From Amedibacterium intestinale (GTDB lineage: Bacteria > Bacillota_I > Bacilli_A > Erysipelotrichales > Erysipelotrichaceae): 64,000 nt of DNA. Below the pieces are notes generated by a model. The model had not been told where the DNA came from, ran no database searches, and worked only from the letters and a program-made list of their open reading frames with translations. The position numbers were made by a program, and so were the translations under genes. The stretch lies in the NCBI RefSeq assembly GCF_010537335.1, contig NZ_AP019711.1:1-64000 (forward strand), read 5' to 3'. Shown here in pieces: positions 17,446-24,142 of the stretch; position 1 is the first letter of the stretch, and each line of letters starts with the position of its first letter.

Positions 17446-19335
17446 ATGAAAAAGATTTTTATTTTTGTAGTATCTGTATGTATGGGGTTGGGAGTATTGT
17501 TTTCTGAAAACATATTTCCAGATAAGGTACATGCTGAACAAGGGGATGGTAATTTTTCGATAAATGTCATCAGTGTCGGGAATGGGGAATCTATTCTGAT
17601 ACAATGCGGTGGTGAAAATATGCTGATAGATGCAGGATATTCCACTATAGAAGAAGAAAAAGGGAATGGTTCAGCAAATGCTTTAAGTAAATATTTAATG
17701 GAAAACGGTCAACTTAGTAACGATGAGCGTTCTCGTTTTGAAGAAGAGGTTAAACGATTAGCTGAAGAAAATCCTAACAATACCGTAACCAATTTTTTAG
17801 AAAATTTAGGTATTAAGGAAATAGACCATATGATTGCTACACATCCACATTATGATCATATTGGTGGATTTATTCAAGTTATCAAAAGATATGCAGGGGC
17901 AGATACTAAAGTTTGGTGGTCTCAGCCATTAAGTGATAATTCATATTTTGTCGCATATCAATCAATTTTAAGGGATATGTTGTTTGAAAAAGGTGCTATT
18001 GATCCATTTTATTCCTGCAACAATCCTCAACCGGGAGATTATATCATGCTGGGAAAAGGAAATGATAAAGCACGTGTTTTGTTTTTAACATCTTCAGAAA
18101 ATGATGGAGCTAGAGGAACAGAAGAAATTAATAATGAATCTTTGGTAGTTCGTGTAGATTATAAAAATACTTCTTATTTATTTACAGGAGATTTACAAAG
18201 AGAAGGACAGCTTCGATTATTAAAGAACGCTCCAAATGTTCTTTCTGACCTACAGGAAAGAGCACTTAACGGTGATAATAATTTAAAGGATTTATTAAAT
18301 GTAACAAATATTTTGGATGTTGATGTATTAAAACTACCTCATCATGGAATGTTAAATCTTGGAAATTTAGGCGGAAGTTCAAAAACTTCTGGAAATATTG
18401 AATTATTTAATGCCGCCCATCCATCAATTTCCTTAGTGTCTACGAATGGTGATTCAGGAATGAATAACTATTCTTTACCAGGAATTCGTACAAGAAGAGA
18501 TTTGAGTTATTCAGATATTTATTCAACAGCTACGAATGGAAATTTAAAAGTTACTACAGATGGAACTTCTATTTTTGTGAATGGATCACCTTTGGAAAAG
18601 CACTATCACTTAGAAAAGCCACAGAACTTTTCTGCGGATATTGTGAGTAATGGGGTTGAATTAAAGTGGAGTCCTGTTGAAAATGCACAGCAGTATCGTG
18701 TTTATTATCAAGAATCTCCAAATGATGAATGGCATTGGATTAGCAATCTATCACCAGATACTACACACTACACATTTGATGATGGTATAAAAGGAAAAAA
18801 ATATTGGTTTGTTGTTCGAGCTAGTTATTATACTGATGGTGCCTGGTATCACAGTGATGCTAATTTCTCTAATGAAATCACATATCCAGCTCCATCTAAA
18901 GAATTTTCTGGTTTTCATGCAGCTAGAGTATTCGAGAGTCCTAATGCTTCAAAATATTGGAGTTATGATCCCTATCGAGATGTATGGATGAATAGAATGA
19001 CGAAGTATAATGGAAAAGCCTTATTGTTGACTAGACAAATGGTTAAAGATGGAAATACAACCTATTATTCTGCGTATTATAATGGGAAATGGGTTGGTTA
19101 TGTAAATAGCTATGCATTAAAAAATACAGTAACTAAGGATACTTATCAGGGATGGGGAACTTATGAAGATACATTTAACACTCCAAATCCTGCCAAATAT
19201 TGGAGATATGACCCGTATAAAAATAAAAAACTGGACATAAAACGTCAATTAGCAAAACCAGATGGAAGTATGTATTATTCAGCTTACTATAAAGGTAAAT
19301 GGATAGGTTATGTGAATAGCTGGGGATTTCAATAA
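17446..19335 (+). CDS. Secreted metallo-beta-lactamase-fold protein with FnIII and GW-like repeats
   Basis: A signal peptide (residues 1-30, likely cut after VHA) precedes an MBL-fold domain of the ComEC/Pce type (about 35-350). Its metal motif is THPHYDHIGG (His133, His135, Asp137, His138), with later ligands in FTGDLQ and LPHHG. A fibronectin type III-like domain lies at about 385-480. Two C-terminal repeats (about 490-560 and 571-629) each run from a KYW.YDPY core to YYSAYY.GKW.GYVNS, resembling GW/SH3b wall-binding modules. It is probably a wall-bound phosphodiesterase or phosphoesterase. By analogy with pneumococcal Pce it may trim the teichoic polymer encoded here. The function is inferred; the domain order is seen. 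Confidence 0.78.
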   Translation: MKKIFIFVVSVCMGLGVLFSENIFPDKVHAEQGDGNFSINVISVGNGESILIQCGGENMLIDAGYSTIEEEKGNGSANALSKYLMENGQLSNDERSRFEEEVKRLAEENPNNTVTNFLENLGIKEIDHMIATHPHYDHIGGFIQVIKRYAGADTKVWWSQPLSDNSYFVAYQSILRDMLFEKGAIDPFYSCNNPQPGDYIMLGKGNDKARVLFLTSSENDGARGTEEINNESLVVRVDYKNTSYLFTGDLQREGQLRLLKNAPNVLSDLQERALNGDNNLKDLLNVTNILDVDVLKLPHHGMLNLGNLGGSSKTSGNIELFNAAHPSISLVSTNGDSGMNNYSLPGIRTRRDLSYSDIYSTATNGNLKVTTDGTSIFVNGSPLEKHYHLEKPQNFSADIVSNGVELKWSPVENAQQYRVYYQESPNDEWHWISNLSPDTTHYTFDDGIKGKKYWFVVRASYYTDGAWYHSDANFSNEITYPAPSKEFSGFHAARVFESPNASKYWSYDPYRDVWMNRMTKYNGKALLLTRQMVKDGNTTYYSAYYNGKWVGYVNSYALKNTVTKDTYQGWGTYEDTFNTPNPAKYWRYDPYKNKKLDIKRQLAKPDGSMYYSAYYKGKWIGYVNSWGFQ

Positions 19336-19347
19336 GAGGAGGAAATT

Positions 19348-20304
19348 ATGAATACGGTTCTATATTTAGTTATACCTTGTTATAACGAAGAAGAAGTACT
19401 ACATGAAACAGCACGCCAATTAAAAGAAAAAATTGAAATTATGATAAGTAAAGGAACGATTTCAAATCAAAGTCGAATTATGTTTGTTAATGATGGTTCT
19501 AAAGATAAAACTTGGAGTATCATAAAAGAATTACATAATAAAGACAGTTTGTTTTCTGGATTAAATTTATCACGTAATCGCGGGCATCAAAATGCACTTT
19601 TGGCTGGTTTGATGACAGCTAAAGATTTAAGTGATGTAACGATTTCATTAGATGCTGATTTACAAGACGATATTCATGTTATCGACCGTTTTATTGAAAA
19701 ATATCACGATGGATATGATGTTGTATATGGAGTTCGCAGTTCGCGTGCTAAAGATACTTGGTTTAAAAGAAATACAGCATTGGCATTTTATAGATTTCAG
19801 GAGAAAATGGGAGTTAATTCCGTTTACAATCATGCAGATTACAGATTAATGAGCAAACGTGCTCTAGAAGCTTTATCACAATTTAAGGAAGTAAATTTAT
19901 TTTTACGTGGGTTGGTACCGTTAGTTGGTTTTGATTCTTGTATCGTAGAATATGAAAGAAATGAGCGATTTGCTGGAGAATCAAAATATCCTTTAAAGAA
20001 AATGTTATCTTTTGCATGGGATGGAATCACATCATTCAGTATAAAGCCAATACGATTTGTAACTTTGATAGGAATTATAATATTCGTAGTTAGTATTTTA
20101 GTAACATTTTATTGTATCATTAGAAAATTGATGGGGGATACAGTAGATGGATGGACATTTTTATCTTGTTCAATATGGGTATTAGGAGGCATTCAGCTTT
20201 TATCTATTGGAATCGTTGGAGAATATATTGGAAAAATCTATAGTGAAACAAAAGCAAGACCTCGATATATAATAAAAGAAATATTAGATGAAAAAACCGT
20301 ATAG
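19348..20304 (+). CDS. Second CsbB/GtrB-like polyprenyl-phosphate glycosyltransferase
   Basis: A GT2 domain of DPM1 type (LVIPCYNEEEVLH; SLDADLQDD for metal and nucleotide binding) is followed by two C-terminal membrane helices, 318 residues in all. It is homologous in layout to the enzyme at 3864 but clearly diverged. It should load a sugar onto undecaprenyl phosphate. The preceding GT-C-like gene at 15921 is the best candidate user. The AGAGGAGG ribosome site lies 12 bases after the stop of the MBL-fold gene, so it belongs to the same operon, and a strong terminator follows. Confidence 0.86.
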   Translation: MNTVLYLVIPCYNEEEVLHETARQLKEKIEIMISKGTISNQSRIMFVNDGSKDKTWSIIKELHNKDSLFSGLNLSRNRGHQNALLAGLMTAKDLSDVTISLDADLQDDIHVIDRFIEKYHDGYDVVYGVRSSRAKDTWFKRNTALAFYRFQEKMGVNSVYNHADYRLMSKRALEALSQFKEVNLFLRGLVPLVGFDSCIVEYERNERFAGESKYPLKKMLSFAWDGITSFSIKPIRFVTLIGIIIFVVSILVTFYCIIRKLMGDTVDGWTFLSCSIWVLGGIQLLSIGIVGEYIGKIYSETKARPRYIIKEILDEKTV

Positions 20305-20311
20305 TATGTAT

Positions 20312-20360
20312 AAAAGACTATTGATAAAACACTTTTCATACCTTATCAGTAGTCTTTTTA
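20312..20360 (+). terminator. Strong intrinsic terminator ending the envelope locus
   Basis: A 16-bp stem with one G-U pair (20312-20327 with 20343-20358) ends in a T-run. It is the longest perfect-type terminator stem noted in the window. Confidence 0.88.
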
Positions 20361-20399
20361 TCGTGAAAGACATGATGTATATGATGTGAATTAAAAAGG

Positions 20400-20421
20400 T
20401 GCTCCAAAAATAGTTGGGGTT
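20400..20421 (+). repeat. ISL3 left terminal inverted repeat
   Basis: It starts TGCTCCAAAAAT and ends TTGGGGTT. It pairs imperfectly with the right end. Confidence 0.75.
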
Positions 20422-20486
20422 AGCTGAATTTGATCTTCGAGATTACTTGGGGGCGGCATATACCCTATTTCGTTGAGAGGGTCTAA

Positions 20487-20526
20487 AGGGCTCATCACCT
20501 GTCCTAGGTGGTGGGCTCCTTTTTTT
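20487..20526 (+). terminator. Terminator hairpin inside the ISL3 left end
   Basis: A 13-bp wobble-containing stem (20488-20500 with 20506-20518, extendable by one pair) is followed by seven T residues. It points into the element and would stop outside transcription from running antisense through the transposase. The transposase stop codon lies in its loop. Confidence 0.7.
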
Positions 20527-21035
20527 CGACCATCTTTACGCTTTTGTCTTTCTCGTCGATCGCAAATTCTATGCCTTTTTCAAGGACCAACATGCATCGG
20601 TTACGGAATCGTTCCCAATTGGTATATCCGTTGGCTGCCTTGGTAATCAGCTTGACGGTTCCGTTGAGTCGTTCCATCAGTGCGTTGTTGAGCCTTTTAT
20701 ATCCGACAGTGATTTGTCCTGTCTTTCTCGAGAGCTTGTATTCGGTTTTGGCTATGTAGAAAGAATTGATGATCTCGGTTTGCCAGTTGGCTAATGTGTA
20801 ACTAAACTTGACCATTTCTTCTACATTGCTTTCTCTGAAATCGGTAATGACTTTTTTCAAAGCAGCAGGTGCCGTTTCAAGTGTGTTCGAGACATAGAAA
20901 TCCGTAAGTTCATCCTTTAATTCCCAGGCCGTGTTTATATCCGGATGAATAGATACAAGCGCATTGGCATAATCGTATGGGTTCATATATCGTTTTAGAA
21001 CCTTATTATATTCTTTTGGTCTTAAAATATCGAAA
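20504..21035 (-). pseudogene. ISL3 transposase, C-terminal fragment
   Basis: This is the second half of the ISL3 transposase, starting at FDILRPKEYNK and ending at the stop in the terminator loop. It holds the conserved RLNNALMERLNGTVKLI segment, in which a Glu of the DDE triad is expected. The continuous minus frame reading in from 21424 comes from the inserted IS3 DNA and is not part of the protein. Joining base 22346 directly to 21035 restores a 483-residue frame. No start codon or ribosome site is present, so the fragment is not expressed as an active enzyme. Confidence 0.85.
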
Positions 21036-21038
21036 AGT
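21036..21038. repeat. IS3 target duplication, left copy
   Basis: AGT here matches AGT at 22346-22348. The size was chosen because removing one copy plus the IS3 element restores the ISL3 frame. Confidence 0.7.
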
Positions 21039-21137
21039 GTGATGTTAGAATAAAAACTGGACAGTCCTAATAGAGAAACATGCATGTTTTTGATACAATT
21101 ATAATACATGTAAAAGAAGTAACATAAGGAGTAAAAA

Positions 21138-21437
21138 ATGGCAAAAAAGAAACCAGTATTTGATAACGATTTTAGAAGCAACGCTGTACGATATGTACAA
21201 CAACATACAAACCTTACTATGAAAGAATGTGCTGCAAACTTAGGAGTAGGAAGAAGCACCTTATCCAGATGGATAAGCGAATCAAAAAAATCAGAAAACG
21301 GTTCTGTAGAAATGAGAGGAACGGGTAATTTCGAATCTGATGAAGCTAAGGAAATTGCACGCCTGAGACGTGAATTGCGTGATACGAAGGATGCCCTTGA
21401 AATCTTAAAAAAGGCAATAGGCATACTGGGAGATTAA
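21138..21437 (+). CDS. IS3-family transposase OrfA
   Basis: The 99-residue product has an N-terminal helix-turn-helix of the HTH_Tnp_1/Hin type (MKECAANLGVGRSTLSRWI) that binds the element ends. A heptad-rich tail, ARLRRELRDTKDALEILKKA, forms the coiled coil where OrfA and OrfB products dimerise. It starts at ATG after an AAGGAG ribosome site. Alone it usually acts as a regulator of transposition. The A-AAA-AAG slip site near its end directs some ribosomes into the orfB frame to make the full OrfAB transposase. Confidence 0.92.
   Translation: MAKKKPVFDNDFRSNAVRYVQQHTNLTMKECAANLGVGRSTLSRWISESKKSENGSVEMRGTGNFESDEAKEIARLRRELRDTKDALEILKKAIGILGD
21407..21413 (+). other. Programmed -1 frameshift site
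   Basis: The heptamer A AAA AAG is in the correct zero-frame phase within the OrfA Leu-Lys-Lys codons. It is the classical IS3-family slippery sequence, and the orfB frame is -1 relative to orfA. Confidence 0.8.
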
Positions 21438-21457
21438 CCTCTGCTGTATATGAACAA

Positions 21458-22324
21458 GTGGAAGATGCCGCAGAAAAGCAAAGAGAATTTTCTGTTTCCG
21501 GTGTGCTTGAAAAATTAGGCATTTCAAAATCTGGATATTATGACTGGAAAAGACGAGATAAAAGCAAAACTGCAAAACGAAAGGAACGTGTTATAGAAAA
21601 GATAAAAGAAGTCCATAAAAAGTCATATGAAAATTATGGTGCACCTAAAATCACTCGTGAATTAAGAAAACAGGGAGAAGTGATTTCAGAGCGTACAGTA
21701 GGAAAATATATGCGCGAAAACGGCATTAAAGCCCAATATATCAAGCATCGAACAAAAACGACGAGAGACTGTGATTATTCAACGACTCTGGCCAATATAC
21801 TAAAAAGAGATTTTCAACCAGATGAACCAAATGCAGCATGGTGTACTGATATCACATATATATGGACGCAGGAAGAAGGTTTTGTCTATTTGACAAGTAT
21901 CATGGATCTGTATTCGCGTAAGATCATAAGCTGGAAACTGAGCAGGACGATGGAAGTAAAAGATGTGTTAGAGTGTTTGGAAAAAGCAAAAGAAAGAAGA
22001 AATATGGAAAAACCAGTTGTCATCCACAGTGACAGAGGAGTGCAGTTCGTTTCAAAATGGTATCAGGAATTGACGGCAGGAATGAAGCGCAGCTATTCAG
22101 CAAAGGGAAATCCATGGGACAATGCATGCATAGAATCGTTTCATTCTCTAATTAAAAGAGAGTGGCTGAATAGAAAAAAGATCATTGATTATCAAATGGC
22201 ATACCAAATGGTATTTGAATATATCGAAACATTTTACAATACAGTTAGGATTCACAGTCATTGTGACTATGAATCTCCTAACAATTACGAACGAAGTTTT
22301 AAAAATAAAAAATGTATCAATTAA
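21458..22324 (+). CDS. IS3-family transposase OrfB (DDE integrase domain)
   Basis: Residues about 1-100 are an HTH_21-type region (SVSGVLEKLGISKSGYYDWK). Residues about 115-280 form an rve integrase core with the DDE triad in WCTDITYIW, IHSDRGVQF and NACIESFHSLIKRE. It lies in the -1 frame relative to OrfA, and the frame stays open upstream to the slip site, so the active product is the OrfAB fusion. The codons near 22300 run to the right end of the element. No disrupting mutation is visible. Confidence 0.93.
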   Translation: MEDAAEKQREFSVSGVLEKLGISKSGYYDWKRRDKSKTAKRKERVIEKIKEVHKKSYENYGAPKITRELRKQGEVISERTVGKYMRENGIKAQYIKHRTKTTRDCDYSTTLANILKRDFQPDEPNAAWCTDITYIWTQEEGFVYLTSIMDLYSRKIISWKLSRTMEVKDVLECLEKAKERRNMEKPVVIHSDRGVQFVSKWYQELTAGMKRSYSAKGNPWDNACIESFHSLIKREWLNRKKIIDYQMAYQMVFEYIETFYNTVRIHSHCDYESPNNYERSFKNKKCIN

Positions 22325-22345
22325 ATGTGTCCGAATTCTTGACAT

Positions 22346-23265
22346 AGTACCAGTGGTTTTCCATCGGCGCCTTTAGATCTTGTAAAGTGCTTGAACAGGA
22401 GTCCGTTCTTGTGTTTTAACAGATAATAGTTTTCTTCTTGTTCCTGGGTGCGTTTCGATGTGTTGATGCATCGCAGGGGGTTCATGATCCTTAAGCGAAC
22501 CCTGTCCACTCTGCGGTGCAGTTCCTGTGAAACATGATAATGGTCGACCACATGAATCGCATTTTTGAAATGTTTTTTAATAATCCTGCGGTATGGTTCG
22601 TACATATCCGTAATCATGATATGGACCTGATCTATTTCATATTTTGGTATATTTGAGAAGTATTTATCTAAATATTCATATCGTCGACTAGGCAAGATAT
22701 CGATTGGCTGCCCATTGGTCTGATCGATCAAAAGACAGATGTACTTACTGTTTTGTGTTTTGGAATGAAAGGCATAGTTTTCATCTGTGCACATGATTTC
22801 TGGCAGTTTTGCCCTTGGAATCGAAACAACCGAATCGAAGATCGATGAAACAGAAGTTGGAGAAATATGATATCTCTTAGCTGCGTGGGTAAAGGTTTCG
22901 CCAGGTTCTTGCAAGTCCTTGAGGATCTGAAGCATCAGATCTGAAGAAATCTTCATGTTCTGGAAGACGAAAGGATTGTATTCATAGAACGTTTTGTGGC
23001 ATATTGGGCAGATATATCGCCTGGCATGGTATTGAAGAACACATTTTTTATCGGCCAGTAACGAGTGCTGGATTGTCTTGGTCACATATCCCTTGATCTT
23101 CGTGATGGGATTTCCACATTCAGGACAAGCTGGTCGAGAATCTAAAAGCTTTACATCGATGATCGTCTGTTCATTTCGTCTAATACAGGAACAGGATTCT
23201 AAAATCGATGAATCCAGATTGAAGATTGTGCAAATAGAAGCTTCGCAATTGATAAAGTCTTGCAT
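22346..23265 (-). pseudogene. ISL3 transposase, N-terminal fragment
   Basis: This holds the start and first two thirds of an ISL3 transposase. It begins at ATG with an AGGAGGTGACAC ribosome site. It contains two zinc-ribbon cysteine pairs (CPECGNP and CPICHKTF), a helix-turn-helix (TFTHAAKRYHISPTSVSSIF) and the first catalytic part of DDE_Tnp_ISL3, with ICLLIDQT and IHVVDHYHV. The frame continues for eight codons into the inserted IS3 DNA before a stop, so any product would be truncated. The missing tail is at 20504-21035. Confidence 0.87.
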
Positions 23266-23359
23266 ATTGTGTCACCTCCTGATAAAGCAAGTCTTCGTAC
23301 ACCTTAACTATAAGCGAAGCAGGCATATCTGGATATACATATCGGGTTGGTCGCTGTTT

Positions 23360-23815
23360 TTATCGACTTAAAAATGCATAAGAACCGAATTTTCGAAAAA
23401 GCGAGCTCCGGCGTAAGAAGGCAAGATAATCCGAATCTTCTGAAGATTTTGGAAAAGGTGGGAAAAAACTTTTGATGAATCTGTAGAAATAAGAATCTTC
23501 TAATGATCGGTCAGGCTCTTTATTCAAAACCTTTCGGATGGATAAATAGACATGATTGAATCCTGGAACTACAAAAGAAGGAAGAATGATATGAATAGCA
23601 CCACATTCTTTACACCGACATCGCTGGGCATTGATCAAAACAGTGCGAGTCACAAAGATAAATTTACGAACACGATGTCCATAAAAAATCAAAGAACCCT
23701 TCGCATGACAACGAGGACATTCCATGGTATGGATCGTAATATTAAATTTATTGATTAAATTGTCATATGAGCGTTGATTAAATTGTTCATTGTGATTACA
23801 ATATAGATGTAACAT
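23360..23815 (-). CDS. Zinc-ribbon accessory protein of the ISL3 element (DUF6431-like)
   Basis: This 151-residue protein has a treble-clef style zinc ribbon: CPRCHAKGS and, about 35 residues later, CRCKECG. A basic alpha-helical C-terminus follows. I believe it belongs to the DUF6431-type proteins, but that assignment is from memory of the pattern. It lies 94 bases upstream of the transposase on the same strand and within the same terminal repeats, so it travels with the element. It may help recognise DNA ends or control transposition. No good ribosome site precedes the ATG at 23815, and the start could instead be the Met before CPRC at about 23725. Confidence 0.6.
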   Translation of the reverse strand: MLHLYCNHNEQFNQRSYDNLINKFNITIHTMECPRCHAKGSLIFYGHRVRKFIFVTRTVLINAQRCRCKECGAIHIILPSFVVPGFNHVYLSIRKVLNKEPDRSLEDSYFYRFIKSFFPPFPKSSEDSDYLAFLRRSSLFRKFGSYAFLSR

Positions 23816-23922
23816 GAGTGGTACCGAACAGGGCCACAGAAAAGCGGTTGCCGGGGTGAGAAAATATGGTAACTGCTTTTTTTAATGCCTGTTATTATCC
23901 TTTCGATCATAGTATAATACGA

Positions 23923-23943
23923 AACCCCAAAAAGTTTGGAACA
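23923..23943 (-). repeat. ISL3 right terminal inverted repeat
   Basis: Read inward on the minus strand it begins TGTTCCAAAC and ends TTTGGGGTT, matching the left end with one gap. Confidence 0.75.
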
Positions 23944-24083
23944 AAAAAAGGGCAGGTAAGTTCCTTGCCCCAAGTAATCTTGGGTAAACCCCTAACCCTA
24001 ACCATTCTTGGATAACCATTAAAAACAAAGCAACATAAGGAGCATATACTATATAAGATAGTTTATGAATTTAGTAAATGAAT

Positions 24084-24112
24084 TTGCAAATGGTTATAAA
24101 CAAGAGTAAAAT
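24084..24112 (+). promoter_or_regulatory. Sigma-A type promoter of glgP
   Basis: TTGCAA, a 17-base spacer and TAAAAT lie 31 bases before the glgP start, followed by an AGGAGGT ribosome site. This falls outside the insertion element, so glgP kept its promoter. Confidence 0.65.
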
Positions 24113-24142
24113 GAAAGTGTTGCGATAGGAGGTAACATACCA

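Larger units (their letters stand above)
21039..22345 (+). mobile_element. IS3-family insertion sequence
   Basis: This 1307-bp element lies inside the ISL3 transposase and is flanked by a 3-bp AGT duplication. The ends are related but not identical: ATGTTAGAAT near the left end and, inward from the right, ATGTCAAGAAT, with a GGACA stretch further in on both. It carries the usual orfA and orfB on the plus strand, joined by a -1 slippery heptamer. OrfA, the slippery site and the DDE residues of OrfB are all intact, so the copy looks young and possibly active. Confidence 0.88.
20400..23943 (-). mobile_element. ISL3-family insertion sequence, interrupted by an IS3 element
   Basis: Imperfect terminal inverted repeats begin TGCTCCAAAAATAG and, inward from the right, TGTTCCAAACTTTT, and both reach GGGGTT. 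The flanking 8-mers are TAAAAAGG (20392-20399) and AAAAAAGG (23944-23951), a 7/8 match that fits the AT-rich 8-bp target duplication usual for ISL3. Inside, on the minus strand, are a zinc-ribbon accessory gene and an ISL3 transposase cut in two. Without the inner IS3 copy the element is about 2.2 kb. It sits between the envelope-locus terminator and glgP. Confidence 0.82.

Noticed and set aside
20504-21424. Long minus-strand frame reading from the IS3 element into the ISL3 transposase
   Set aside because: It is a chimera produced by insertion. Its first part is antisense to IS3 orfA and has no start signals.
23985-24004. Telomere-like cccctaaccctaacc string
   Set aside because: It is only two to three repeats next to an insertion-sequence end; chance or a remnant of the target is enough to explain it.
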